A DNA stretch of 64,000 nt from Mesorhizobium erdmanii USDA 3471 (GTDB taxonomy: Bacteria > Pseudomonadota > Alphaproteobacteria > Rhizobiales > Rhizobiaceae): NCBI RefSeq assembly GCF_000472705.1, contig NZ_KI421455.1, positions 280,185 to 344,184 of the forward strand, read 5' to 3'. The position numbers and the translations under genes are program-made. Position 1 is the stretch's first letter, and every line of letters begins with the position of its first letter. The notes below the pieces were generated by a model. That model was not told the origin of the DNA and did not search any database. It saw only the letters and a program-made list of their open reading frames with translations. This document shows, piece after piece, positions 8,616 through 18,106 of this stretch.

Positions 8616-9797
8616 ATGACCGGCAAGACCGCGTTCGAGACCCGCTACGGCTTCCGCCGCAACGAGGTGCTGCTTTCCAACTGGCGGGAAAATCCGTTCA
8701 ATCGATGGGCGTTTCAGAACCTTGGCGAACTGGTGCCGACGGCACGCGTGGCCGCTACATCGGGTAGTGCCGAGGCACCCGTGCGGGATTTCAGCGGGTT
8801 GCTCGGCGAAAAGGTTTCGGTGGGGAGCGCACCGGAGACAGTGGCCGACTTCCTCGCGCGCTCGAGCACCGACGCGCTGACGGTGATGAAAGGCGGCAAG
8901 ATCATTGGCGACTGGTTCGCGCCGCATATGGATTTCGGCGCCCGCCACATCATCTTCTCGATCAGCAAGTCGGTGACCGCCATCATTGCCGGCATATTGG
9001 AAGGCGAGGGCGTGTTCGATCCCGAAGCGCCGGTTACGCAGTACATCCCCGAAGCCGTCGGTTCGGCCTATGGCGATGCGAGTTGCCGGCATGTGCTCGA
9101 CATGAGTGTCAGCCTCGACTTCGAGGAGGCCTATCTCGACCCGGAAAGCGCCTTTGCCCGCTATCGCCGCGCGACGCTGTGGAACCCGGGCGGCGGCACG
9201 GAAAGCCTGCGCGAATTCATCCTGACGCTGCAGCGGCTGGCCGAGCCGCATGGCCAGACTTTCCGCTACCGCTCGCCCAATTCCGACCTGCTCGGGCTGC
9301 TGCTCGAACGCGCATCCGGCCAGCGTTTCACCGACCTCATGCGCGAGAGACTGTGGCTGCCGCTCGGCGCCGTCAGCGAGGCTTCGATCGGCGTCGACAT
9401 GGAAGGCACGGCGCGCACCGCCGGCGGCATTTCGGTGACGCCGCGCGACCTGGCGCGTGTCGGCGAAATGATGCGGCAAGGCGGCACCGTCAATGGAAGC
9501 CGCATCGTGCCGGAGGCCTGGGTACGCGATACGACGGTCACGGGCGGCAGTTCCGAGGCATGGCAGCGCGGATCGATGGTGCCGCTGTTTCCGCAAGGCC
9601 GCTACCGCAACAAATGGTATCAGACCGGCTTCGCGAACGGCGCCTATTGCGGCATCGGCATCCATGGGCAGTGGCTCTATGTCGATCCCAGGACCGAAGT
9701 GGTGATCGCCAAGATGTCGTCACAGCCGGAGCCGGTGGACGATCCACTGGATCTCGAAATCGTCGCCTTCTTCGAAGGGCTGACTCGGCTGGTCTGA
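8616..9797 (+). CDS. serine hydrolase, beta-lactamase/penicillin-binding-protein-like family (copy 2)
   Basis: This 393-residue protein follows copy 1 in the same orientation with its own GGAAGGA ribosome site. The SxxK motif is SISK at residues 115-118, and FRYRSPNSDLLGLLLE gives the second motif region. The C-terminus contains GIGIHGQWLYVDP, where the HxG is comparable to the class C third motif. As in copy 1 no export signal is seen. The pair looks like an old tandem duplication serving related amide or ester substrates, possibly tied to the upstream transporter; that link is contextual only. Confidence 0.85.
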   Translation: MTGKTAFETRYGFRRNEVLLSNWRENPFNRWAFQNLGELVPTARVAATSGSAEAPVRDFSGLLGEKVSVGSAPETVADFLARSSTDALTVMKGGKIIGDWFAPHMDFGARHIIFSISKSVTAIIAGILEGEGVFDPEAPVTQYIPEAVGSAYGDASCRHVLDMSVSLDFEEAYLDPESAFARYRRATLWNPGGGTESLREFILTLQRLAEPHGQTFRYRSPNSDLLGLLLERASGQRFTDLMRERLWLPLGAVSEASIGVDMEGTARTAGGISVTPRDLARVGEMMRQGGTVNGSRIVPEAWVRDTTVTGGSSEAWQRGSMVPLFPQGRYRNKWYQTGFANGAYCGIGIHGQWLYVDPRTEVVIAKMSSQPEPVDDPLDLEIVAFFEGLTRLV

Positions 9798-9925
9798 CCC
9801 GTCGGGCGCGATCCCGTTGCCGCATGCTTTCCTGTGGACCGCCTGCGATGGCTGAAAACGTCGCGGTTGGCGGGGCGGTCATCTGCGCCTATGGTCGCCG
9901 CTCTTTTGGTGACGATAGGAACGAC

Positions 9926-12253
9926 ATGGCATCTGATATCAAGCGCATCGCCGCCATCATCGCGACCGAGATCAAGGCGCGGCCGGAACAGGCGGCCGCG
10001 GCGATCGAACTGCTCGACGAGGGCGCGACGGTGCCGTTCGTGGCCCGCTACCGCAAGGAAGTGACCGGCGGGCTCGACGACACACAGCTGCGCGACCTTG
10101 CCGAGCGGCTCGCCTATCTGCGCGAACTCGATGCGCGCCGCGACACCATCCTTGGTTCCATCCGCGAGCAGGGCAAGCTGACCACCGAACTCGAGGGCAA
10201 GATCGCCGCCGCCGCCACGAAGGCGGAACTGGAGGACATCTACCTGCCCTACAAGCCCAAGCGCCGCACCAAGGCCGAGATCGCCCGTGAGCGCGGGCTC
10301 GGGCCGCTGGCGGAGGCCATTCTTGCGAACCGGTCGCTGGTGCCCGCCGAGGCGGCGCTGGCCTATGTCACTGAGGAAGTGGCCGATACCAAGGCGGCGC
10401 TTGAGGGCGCCCGCGACATCCTGTCGGAACAGTTTGCCGAGAATGCCGACCTGGTCGGCAAATTGCGGACTTATATGAAGGACCGCGCCTTCATGCGCGC
10501 CCGGGTGGTCGACGGCAAGCAGGAGGCCGGGGCCAAATTCTCCGACTATTTCGACCATGTCGAGCGCTGGGCCACTGTGCCAAGCCACCGTGCATTGGCC
10601 ATGCTGCGAGGCCGCAACGAGGAGGTGCTGTCGCTCGACATCGAGGTCGATGCCGATGACACCTCACCGGTGAAGCCGGTCGAGCGAATGATCGCCAACG
10701 CCTATGCCATCGGCGCCAGCCTGCCGGGCGACCGCTGGCTGATGGACGTCGCCGGCTGGACCTGGCGCATCAAGCTTTCGCTGCACTTGACGCTCGATCT
10801 GATGCGCGATCTGCGCGAGCGGGCCGAGGAAGAGGCGATCCACGTCTTTGCCCGCAACCTCAAGGATCTGCTGCTTGCAGCGCCCGCCGGCTCGCGGCCG
10901 ACCATGGGGCTCGACCCTGGTATCCGCACCGGCGTCAAGGTGGCGATCGTCGACGGCACCGGCAAGCTGGTGGCGACGACGACGGTCTATCCGTTCCCGC
11001 CGAAGAATGATGTACGCGGCACGCAGGCGGAACTCGCCAGGCTCATCCGCCAGCACAAGGTGGAGCTGATTTCGATCGGCAACGGCACCGGTAGCCGTGA
11101 AACCGAAAAGCTGGTGGCGGACATGCTGTCCGATATGCCTTCCGACGGTGGGCCGAAACCGCTCAAGGTGATTGTCAGCGAGGCCGGCGCTTCGGTCTAT
11201 TCGGCGTCGGCGACGGCAGCGGCGGAATTCCCCGGTCTCGACGTGTCGCTGCGCGGCGCGGTGTCGATCGCTCGGCGTCTGCAGGATCCGCTGGCCGAAC
11301 TGGTCAAGATCGAACCGAAATCGATCGGCGTCGGCCAGTATCAGCACGATGTCGACCAGTACCGGCTCGGCCGCTCGCTGGAAGCGGTGGTTGAGGATGC
11401 CGTCAATGCGGTCGGCGTCGATCTCAACACCGCTTCGGCGCCGCTGCTGGCGCGCGTCTCGGGCCTTGGCGCGTCGCTGGCCGACGCCATCGTCGCGCAT
11501 CGCGACGCGACCGGGCCTTTCGCCAGCCGCAAGGACCTGTTGAAGGTGTCCCGCCTTGGACCACGTGCATTCGAACAATCCGCCGGCTTCCTGCGCATTG
11601 CCAATGGCAGCGAGCCGCTCGACGCCTCGTCGGTGCATCCGGAAGCCTATGGCGTGGCCAAGAAGATAGTCGCCGCCTGCGGCCGCGACGTGCGCTCGCT
11701 GATGGGTGACAGTGCCGCGCTCAAGGCGCTCGATCCGCGCGTCTTCGTTGACGAGCGTTTCGGCCTGCCGACGGTGCGCGACATTCTTGCCGAACTGGAA
11801 AAGCCCGGCCGCGATCCGCGTCCCGGCTTCAAGACGGCGACCTTCGCCGACGGCGTCGACGACATCAAGGATCTGAAGCCCGGCATGCTCCTGGAAGGCA
11901 CCGTCACCAATGTCGCCGCTTTCGGCGCCTTCGTCGATATCGGCGTCCATCAGGATGGGCTGGTGCATGTCTCGCAACTGGCCGACCGCTTCATCAAGGA
12001 CGCGCATGAGGTGGTCAAGGCGGGGGATGTGGTCAAGGTGCGCGTCGTCGACGTCGACATCAAGCGCAAGCGCATCGCGCTTTCCATGCGCAAGGACGGC
12101 GGCGAGGGCGGTGCCTCGAAAGGCGGGCCGCGCGACAATGGCGGCGGCAGGCCGGCGCCACGCTCGCCAGCGCCGCAACGCCCGCCGGAGCGCCCGGCGG
12201 CCCAGCAAGGCGCGTTCGGCGCGGCCTTGGCGGACGCGCTGAAGCGGAAGTAG
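9926..12253 (+). CDS. tex: Tex family RNA-binding transcription accessory protein
   Basis: This 775-residue protein has the full Tex layout: an N-terminal helical region with the conserved VPFVARYRKE, a YqgF/RNase H-like domain beginning near residue 330 (GLDPGIRTGVKVAIVD), helix-hairpin-helix motifs around residues 490-555 (LNTASAPLLARVSGLG and following) and a C-terminal S1 RNA-binding domain (GTVTNVAAFGAFVDIGVHQD). After the S1 domain comes a Gly/Pro/Arg-rich tail of about 45 residues. The ATG at 9926 follows AGGA. Tex binds nucleic acid at the transcription machinery and is a housekeeping factor. Its stop abuts the stop of the convergent LysR gene with no spacer. Confidence 0.95.
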   Translation: MASDIKRIAAIIATEIKARPEQAAAAIELLDEGATVPFVARYRKEVTGGLDDTQLRDLAERLAYLRELDARRDTILGSIREQGKLTTELEGKIAAAATKAELEDIYLPYKPKRRTKAEIARERGLGPLAEAILANRSLVPAEAALAYVTEEVADTKAALEGARDILSEQFAENADLVGKLRTYMKDRAFMRARVVDGKQEAGAKFSDYFDHVERWATVPSHRALAMLRGRNEEVLSLDIEVDADDTSPVKPVERMIANAYAIGASLPGDRWLMDVAGWTWRIKLSLHLTLDLMRDLRERAEEEAIHVFARNLKDLLLAAPAGSRPTMGLDPGIRTGVKVAIVDGTGKLVATTTVYPFPPKNDVRGTQAELARLIRQHKVELISIGNGTGSRETEKLVADMLSDMPSDGGPKPLKVIVSEAGASVYSASATAAAEFPGLDVSLRGAVSIARRLQDPLAELVKIEPKSIGVGQYQHDVDQYRLGRSLEAVVEDAVNAVGVDLNTASAPLLARVSGLGASLADAIVAHRDATGPFASRKDLLKVSRLGPRAFEQSAGFLRIANGSEPLDASSVHPEAYGVAKKIVAACGRDVRSLMGDSAALKALDPRVFVDERFGLPTVRDILAELEKPGRDPRPGFKTATFADGVDDIKDLKPGMLLEGTVTNVAAFGAFVDIGVHQDGLVHVSQLADRFIKDAHEVVKAGDVVKVRVVDVDIKRKRIALSMRKDGGEGGASKGGPRDNGGGRPAPRSPAPQRPPERPAAQQGAFGAALADALKRK

Positions 12254-13165
12254 CTACCAAGCAAGGACCGCAGGGTCCTTCTCAACATGGCCAAGCAGCC
12301 AGTCTCGAAAACTGGCGACGGGCGGATGGCCGCGCTTGTCGTGCGGGACGACGAGATAATAGGCGCTGCGGCTTTGCATCGGCTGGCCGGGCGCCGGTAC
12401 AAGCTGGCCGCGTTGCAATTCGCCGGCGATCAGGAGCAGCGGCAACAGCGCCACGCCGAGCCCGGCCATGCAGGCCTGGGCGGCGGTGCCGAATTGTTCG
12501 AACTGCATGCCCGGTCCGGTTGGCGCGCTGAGGCCCTGATGCTCAAACCATTCGGTCCAGGCGCCAGGGCGCGTCGCCATGTGCAGCAGGGGCAGGCGGC
12601 CGATATCGGCAGGGGTGGCGATGGCGCGGTCGGCGAGGAATGCCGGCGACACCACCGGCGCCACGGTTTCGCGAACAAGAAGCGTCGAGTCCGCTTCCGG
12701 CCAGTCCGGCAAGCCGTAATGGATGGCCGCGTCCAGCCGCTCCCTGGCGAAGTCGAAGCGGCCGACACGGGTGACGAAGTTTATGGTGATATCGGGATTG
12801 TTTTCGACGAAGTCGGGGATCATCGGCATCAGCCAACGTGTGCCGAAGGTCGGCAGTATGGCCAGGTTCAGGATGCCACCATGTTGATTGCTCATCAATC
12901 CAAGGGCTGCATCACGCAATTGGCCAAGTGCCGAACGCACCGCTTCGGCATAAATTTCTCCTGCCGTTGACAGCCGGACGTTGCGGCTGTCGCGCTCGAA
13001 CAATCGGCGCCCGAATTGGTCTTCCAAGGCGCTGATCTGCCGGCTGACGGCGCCCTGGGTCAGATCCAGTTCCTGGGCGGCTGCGGTGAAAGACCCAAGG
13101 CGAGCCACCGCCTCGAAGGCGGCGAGGGCGCTGATGTTGGGCAGGAGGCGGCGCTGGACACTCAT
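12254..13165 (-). CDS. LysR family regulator (GcvA-like), probable regulator of gcdH
   Basis: This 303-residue LysR protein has an N-terminal winged HTH (ALAAFEAVARLGSFTAAA, then LTQGAVSRQISALED) and a substrate-binding co-inducer domain with PTFGTRWLMP. It is divergent from glutaryl-CoA dehydrogenase with a 103-bp gap, the classic arrangement for a LysR regulator and its target; related proteins next to gcdH are known activators responding to glutarate. Its 3' end is flush with the tex stop (convergent), and a small hairpin (12263-12280, AAGGACC/GGTCCTT) lies inside its last codons and may terminate tex transcription. Control of gcdH is inferred from position. Confidence 0.9.
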   Translation of the reverse strand: MSVQRRLLPNISALAAFEAVARLGSFTAAAQELDLTQGAVSRQISALEDQFGRRLFERDSRNVRLSTAGEIYAEAVRSALGQLRDAALGLMSNQHGGILNLAILPTFGTRWLMPMIPDFVENNPDITINFVTRVGRFDFARERLDAAIHYGLPDWPEADSTLLVRETVAPVVSPAFLADRAIATPADIGRLPLLHMATRPGAWTEWFEHQGLSAPTGPGMQFEQFGTAAQACMAGLGVALLPLLLIAGELQRGQLVPAPGQPMQSRSAYYLVVPHDKRGHPPVASFRDWLLGHVEKDPAVLAW

Positions 13166-13268
13166 GATCTATTCCTAACGCTCATTGATCGGTGAAGCAA
13201 TTTCGTTTGATTTTTTCAGGCTGGAGGCCGATAAGCCGGGCTTCACCCGTTTTCGAGGACCAGAAGCC

Positions 13269-14465
13269 ATGGCCGCCGACAAGAATGCATTCGTCTGGGA
13301 AGATCCGTTCCTGATCGAGGACCAGCTTTCGGAAGACGAGCGCATGGTGCGAGACGGTGCGGCGGCCTTCGCCGCCGACAAGCTCGCGCCGCGCATCGAG
13401 GAGGCCTATCTCAACGAGACCTTCGACACGGCGATCTTTCGCGAAATGGGCGAGGCCGGACTGCTCGGCATCAACATTCCGGAAGAGTTCGGCGGGCTCG
13501 GCGCCAGCTATGTGACTTACGGGCTGGTGGCGCGGGAAGTCGAGCGCGTCGATTCCGGCTACCGCTCGATGATGTCGGTGCAGTCGTCGCTGGTGATGTA
13601 TCCGATCCATGCCTATGGCTCGGACGAACAGCGCAAGAAGTATCTGCCCAAGCTCGCCAGCGGCGAGTGGATCGGCTGTTTCGGCCTGACCGAGCCGGAT
13701 GCCGGCTCCGACCCGGGCGGCATGAAGACCCGCGCGGAAAAGATCGCCAAGGGCTACAAGCTCTCCGGCTCCAAGATGTGGATTTCCAACGCGCCGGTCG
13801 CCGACGTGTTCGTGGTCTGGGCGAAGCTGAAGGGCGACAACGGCAAGGACGAGATCCGCGGCTTCGTGCTCGAAAAGGGCATGAAGGGGCTGTCGGCGCC
13901 GAAGATCGGTGGCAAGCTGTCGCTGCGGGCGTCGATCACCGGCGAAGTGGTGATGGAAGGCGTCGAGGTCGGCGAGGACGCGCTGCTGCCCAACGCCAAG
14001 GGCCTTGGTGGTCCGTTCGGCTGCCTCAACCGGGCTCGCTACGGCATTTCCTGGGGCTCGATGGGCGCGGCTGAGGATTGCTGGCATCGCGCCCGCCAGT
14101 ACGGCCTCGACCGCAAGCAGTTCGGCAAGCCGCTGGCCGGCACGCAACTCTACCAGAAGAAGCTCGCCGACATGCAGACCGAGATCGCGCTTGGGCTGCA
14201 GGCATCGTTGCGCGTCGGGCGCTTGCTCGATGAAGGCAAGATGGCGCCGGAAATGATCTCGATCGTCAAGCGCAACAATTGCGGCAAGGCGCTCGACATC
14301 GCCCGCCAGGCCCGCGACATGCATGGCGGCAACGGCATCCAGATCGGATACCACGTCATGCGCCACGCCCAGAATCTGGAGACCGTCAACACCTATGAGG
14401 GCACGCATGACGTGCATGCTCTGATCCTGGGAAGGGCGCAGACGGGTATCCAGGCATTCTTCTGA
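13269..14465 (+). CDS. gcdH: glutaryl-CoA dehydrogenase
   Basis: This 398-residue acyl-CoA dehydrogenase begins MAADKNAFVWEDPF, a start typical for bacterial GcdH, with GAGG upstream. Diagnostic stretches include SGYRSMMSVQSSLVMYPI, the FAD/substrate segment CFGLTEPDAGSDPGGMKTRA, and the C-terminal TYEGTHDVHAL, where Glu377 is the expected catalytic base. The enzyme oxidatively decarboxylates glutaryl-CoA to crotonyl-CoA in lysine and tryptophan degradation, passing electrons to ETF. With the ALDH7-type enzyme at 27265 it suggests lysine catabolism via aminoadipate and glutaryl-CoA. Likely controlled by the divergent LysR protein. Confidence 0.95.
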   Translation: MAADKNAFVWEDPFLIEDQLSEDERMVRDGAAAFAADKLAPRIEEAYLNETFDTAIFREMGEAGLLGINIPEEFGGLGASYVTYGLVAREVERVDSGYRSMMSVQSSLVMYPIHAYGSDEQRKKYLPKLASGEWIGCFGLTEPDAGSDPGGMKTRAEKIAKGYKLSGSKMWISNAPVADVFVVWAKLKGDNGKDEIRGFVLEKGMKGLSAPKIGGKLSLRASITGEVVMEGVEVGEDALLPNAKGLGGPFGCLNRARYGISWGSMGAAEDCWHRARQYGLDRKQFGKPLAGTQLYQKKLADMQTEIALGLQASLRVGRLLDEGKMAPEMISIVKRNNCGKALDIARQARDMHGGNGIQIGYHVMRHAQNLETVNTYEGTHDVHALILGRAQTGIQAFF

Positions 14466-14484
14466 GCTGCGCCGATATCCAGAT

Positions 14485-14614
14485 GAGGCCGGCCTGCAAA
14501 TGGCTGATACCTCCGCTTCCCTGATCCTACTGCGTGGCCGCAGTAGGATCGACCTCACGTACGAAAGTACGCTCCGGTCCGGTTCTCGGTATCAACCATT
14601 TTCGACTCGGCCTG
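14485..14614. repeat. nested palindromic element downstream of gcdH
   Basis: The 275-bp gap 14466-14740 holds no gene but a striking set of concentric inverted repeats. Outer arms AGGCCG/CGGCCT are at 14486-14491 and 14608-14613; middle arms AATGGCTGATACC/GGTATCAACCATT at 14499-14511 and 14588-14600 match at 12 of 13 positions. Inside lie a perfect 12-bp hairpin (GATCCTACTGCG, loop TGGC, 14523-14550) and a 5-bp GAAA-tetraloop hairpin (14558-14571). The arrangement would fold as a closed multi-branch junction. It has no poly-T tract, so a simple terminator is unlikely; a mobile palindromic repeat or structured RNA is possible. Confidence 0.6.
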
Positions 14615-14740
14615 ACCTGAATCTAGACACAGCTTAGCCGGCAGCGCTGCTTAAATTAGGTGCACCGCAACATCTGTGCTTGGAGAATGCCCGGGACTTG
14701 TGTCAGGGTTCGGCCAGTTAAACGCGATCCCCGGGGCCCC

Positions 14741-17700
14741 ATGGCAATTCTGGCAGCCGTCTACCATCTGACCCATTACAAATACGACCGGCCGGTGGTG
14801 CTCGGGCCTCAGATCATCAGGCTGCAGCCGGCGCCGCATTCCCGAACCAAGGTGCTCAGCCATTCGCTCAAGGTCCAACCGGCGAACCACTTCGTCAATT
14901 TGCAGCAGGACCCCTACGGCAATTTCCTTGCCCGTTTCGTGTTTCCGGAGCCGGTAAGCGAACTGAAGATCGAGGTCGACCTCGTCGCCGACATGACAGT
15001 CTATAATCCGTTCGATTTTTTCGTCGAACCGTCGGCCGAGACATTTCCGTTCGAGTATCCGGAAGAGATCAGGGATGATCTCGCCATCTACCGGACACCG
15101 GAGCCGGCGGGGCCGCTGCTCTCGGCGTTTCTGAAAACCATCGACCGTAGCGCGCCCAACACCGTCAATTTCCTCGTCGACCTCAATGCGCGTCTGCAAC
15201 GCGAGATCGCCTATATCGTGCGCATGGAGACCGGCGTGTTTTCGCCGGAGGAAACTTTGGCGGCCGGCAAGGGCTCGTGCCGGGATTCGAGCTGGCTGCT
15301 GGTGCAGATCCTGCGCAATCTCGGCATCGCCGCGCGCTTCGTCTCCGGCTATCTGATCCAGCTCAAACCGGACCTCGTCGCGCTGGATGGGCCAGCCGGG
15401 ACATCGGTCGATTTCACCGACCTGCATGCCTGGTGCGAGGTTTATCTGCCCGGCGCGGGCTGGATCGGTTTCGACCCGACCTCGGGCCTCTTGACCGGCG
15501 AAAGCCATGTGCCGCTGGCAGCGACGCCGCATTTCCGCAACGCGGCACCGATTTCCGGCATGGCAAGCTTTGCCAATGTCGAATTCGGCTTCGACATGCG
15601 GGTCGACCGCATTGCCGAGCATCCGCGCATCACCAAACCATTCTCGGATGAAAGCTGGCAGGCGCTCGACGCGCTCGGCAACAAGGTCGATGCAGCACTT
15701 GGCGAAGGCGACGTGCGGCTGACGATGGGCGGCGAGCCAACCTTCGTGTCGATCGACGATTTCGAGTCCGCCGAATGGAACACCGCCGCCGTCGGCCCGA
15801 CCAAGCGCGAAAAGGCCGATGCGCTGATCCGCCGGCTGCGCGAGCGTTTCGCACCGGGCGGCTTTCTCCACTACGGCCAGGGCAAGTGGTATCCGGGCGA
15901 AAGCCTGCCACGCTGGACCTTCTCGCTCTACTGGCGGACCGACGGCCAGCCGGTGTGGAGCGATCCGTCGCTGATCGCCCGCGAAAAGAGTTCGGCCGAT
16001 ATCGGTCCGAAACAGGCCGAAAGCCTGCTCACCGCGATTGCCGGTGAACTCGGTATCGACCAGGCCATGGTCAGCGAAGCCTATGAGGATCCGGCCGAAT
16101 GGTTGCTCAAGGAAGGCAAGCTGCCTGAAAATGTCGATCCGTCCAATTCGAAGCTGGAAGACCCGGAAGAACGCAGCCGCATGGCGAAAGTGTTCGAACG
16201 CGGTCTGACCAAGCCATCTGGCTATGTGCTGCCGGTGCAGCGCTGGAACAGCCAGGCGTCGGGGCCGCGCTGGCGCTCGGAAAAGTGGAAAACGCGGCGC
16301 GGCCGGCTGTTTCTCGTCCCTGGCGATTCACCGGTTGGCTATCGCTTGCCACTCGGAACGCTGCCCCATGTGCCGCCGGCGCAGTATCCCTATATCGTGC
16401 CGGTCGATCCGTCGTTGCCGCGTGGGGCGCTGCCGACGCGTGAAGCTATCCTGCCCACAGCGGCTCCGGCCGAGCTCGAAGGCGCCGACGAAATGGCAAG
16501 GCGCCAGCATGCGGCCTCGTTCACGGCGGCCACCGGTCAGCAGGATCGGGTCGAGCAGGAGATCACCGAGATCGGCGGCGCCGTGCGCACCGCGCTTTCG
16601 GTCGAGCCGCGCGATGGGCGGCTGTGCGTGTTCATGCCGCCGGTCGAGGCGCTTGAAGATTATCTCGAACTGGTCGCCGCCGCCGAGAATGCGGCAAGGG
16701 CCATCGGCCTGCCCGTGCACATAGAGGGCTATGGTCCGCCGCACGATCCGCGCCTCAATGTCATCCGCGTCGCGCCCGACCCCGGGGTCATCGAGGTCAA
16801 CATCCATCCGGCGTCGAATTGGCAGGATTGCGTGGCGACGACCACGGCGATCTATGAGGAGGCGCGGCGGACGCGGCTTGGCGCCGACAAGTTCATGATC
16901 GATGGCCGCCACACCGGCACCGGCGGCGGCAACCATGTCGTGGTCGGCGGCGCGACGCCCAATGACAGCCCGTTCCTGCGCCGGCCCGATCTGTTGAAGA
17001 GCCTGGTGCTGCAATGGCAGCGGCATCCCTCGCTGTCCTATCTGTTCTCGGGCCTGTTCATCGGCCCGACCAGCCAGGCGCCGCGCTTCGACGAGGCGCG
17101 TCACGATTCGCTCTATGAGCTTGAGATCGCGATGGCGCAGGTGCCGCACCCAGATCAAGGCAACGCCCCTTTGCCTTGGCTGGTCGACCGGCTGTTCCGC
17201 AATCTTTTGACCGACGTCACCGGCAATACGCATCGCTCGGAAATCTGCATCGACAAGCTGTTCTCGCCGGATGGGCCGACCGGTCGGTTGGGACTGGTCG
17301 AGTTCCGTGGTTTCGAGATGCCGCCCAATGCGCGCATGAGCCTGGCGCAGCAATTGCTGGTCAGGGCGATCATTGCCCGCGCGTGGAAGAACCCGCTCGA
17401 CGGCCGTTTCGTGCGCTGGGGCACCTCGTTGCATGACCGCTTCATGCTGCCGCATCATGTCTGGGCCGATTTTCTCGACGTGCTCGATGACCTCAAGCTC
17501 AACGGCTTCGAATTCCGGCCCGAATGGTTCGACGCCCAGCTCGAATTCCGCTTTCCCTTCTGCGGCGAGGTCCAGCACGCCGGCATCAAGCTGGAGCTGC
17601 GGCAGGCGCTGGAGCCGTGGCATGTCATGGGCGAGCAGGGCGCGATCGGCGGCACCGTTCGCTTCGTCGATTCCTCGGTCGAGCGGCTGCAGGTCAAGAC

Positions 17701-18100
17701 CGAAGGTCTCAATCCCGAGCGCCATGCCATCGTCTGCAACGGCCGCATCGTACCGATGAAGGTGACGGACAACCGTGAGGTGGCGGTGGCCGGTGTGCGC
17801 TTCAAGGCCTGGCAGCCGGCTTCGGGCCTGCATCCGGCGCTGCCGGTCAACACGCCGCTGGTCTTCGACATCTATGACCGCTGGTCAGGCCGGGCGGTCG
17901 GCGGCTGCGTCTACCATGTCGCGCATCCCGGTGGGCGCAACTACGATACCTTCCCGGTGAACGGCAACGAGGCGGAAGCGCGACGGCTCGCCCGCTTCGA
18001 ACCGCGCGGCCACACACCATCGGGCTATGTGCTGCGCGAGGAACAGCCGGGGGAAGATTTCCCGATGACCCTTGACCTTCGGCGCCCGCCCAGACTGTGA
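14741..18100 (+). CDS. transglutaminase-amidoligase fusion (transglutaminase N-terminal + core + DUF2126)
   Basis: This 1119-residue protein begins MAILAAVYHLTHYKYDRPV, the bacterial transglutaminase N-terminal beta domain. The papain-like core follows, with Cys180 in GKGSCRDSSW, His229 in DLHAWCEVY and Asp245 in GFDPTSG as the catalytic triad. The remaining 750 residues or so are DUF2126, which family databases describe as a putative amidoligase (glutamine-synthetase-like COOH-NH2 ligase). A protease or transferase is thus fused to a predicted peptide-bond-forming enzyme. It overlaps no neighbour but is only 6 bp from the ATP-grasp/alpha-E gene, so they are co-transcribed. No signal peptide is seen; a cytoplasmic role is likely. 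Substrate is unknown. Confidence 0.88.
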   Translation: MAILAAVYHLTHYKYDRPVVLGPQIIRLQPAPHSRTKVLSHSLKVQPANHFVNLQQDPYGNFLARFVFPEPVSELKIEVDLVADMTVYNPFDFFVEPSAETFPFEYPEEIRDDLAIYRTPEPAGPLLSAFLKTIDRSAPNTVNFLVDLNARLQREIAYIVRMETGVFSPEETLAAGKGSCRDSSWLLVQILRNLGIAARFVSGYLIQLKPDLVALDGPAGTSVDFTDLHAWCEVYLPGAGWIGFDPTSGLLTGESHVPLAATPHFRNAAPISGMASFANVEFGFDMRVDRIAEHPRITKPFSDESWQALDALGNKVDAALGEGDVRLTMGGEPTFVSIDDFESAEWNTAAVGPTKREKADALIRRLRERFAPGGFLHYGQGKWYPGESLPRWTFSLYWRTDGQPVWSDPSLIAREKSSADIGPKQAESLLTAIAGELGIDQAMVSEAYEDPAEWLLKEGKLPENVDPSNSKLEDPEERSRMAKVFERGLTKPSGYVLPVQRWNSQASGPRWRSEKWKTRRGRLFLVPGDSPVGYRLPLGTLPHVPPAQYPYIVPVDPSLPRGALPTREAILPTAAPAELEGADEMARRQHAASFTAATGQQDRVEQEITEIGGAVRTALSVEPRDGRLCVFMPPVEALEDYLELVAAAENAARAIGLPVHIEGYGPPHDPRLNVIRVAPDPGVIEVNIHPASNWQDCVATTTAIYEEARRTRLGADKFMIDGRHTGTGGGNHVVVGGATPNDSPFLRRPDLLKSLVLQWQRHPSLSYLFSGLFIGPTSQAPRFDEARHDSLYELEIAMAQVPHPDQGNAPLPWLVDRLFRNLLTDVTGNTHRSEICIDKLFSPDGPTGRLGLVEFRGFEMPPNARMSLAQQLLVRAIIARAWKNPLDGRFVRWGTSLHDRFMLPHHVWADFLDVLDDLKLNGFEFRPEWFDAQLEFRFPFCGEVQHAGIKLELRQALEPWHVMGEQGAIGGTVRFVDSSVERLQVKTEGLNPERHAIVCNGRIVPMKVTDNREVAVAGVRFKAWQPASGLHPALPVNTPLVFDIYDRWSGRAVGGCVYHVAHPGGRNYDTFPVNGNEAEARRLARFEPRGHTPSGYVLREEQPGEDFPMTLDLRRPPRL

Positions 18101-18106
18101 TCGGAC

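Noticed and set aside
7387..9797. Tandem beta-lactamase-family genes as antibiotic-resistance genes
   Set aside because: No signal peptides, class C motifs only partly present, catabolic neighbourhood; general serine hydrolases fit better.
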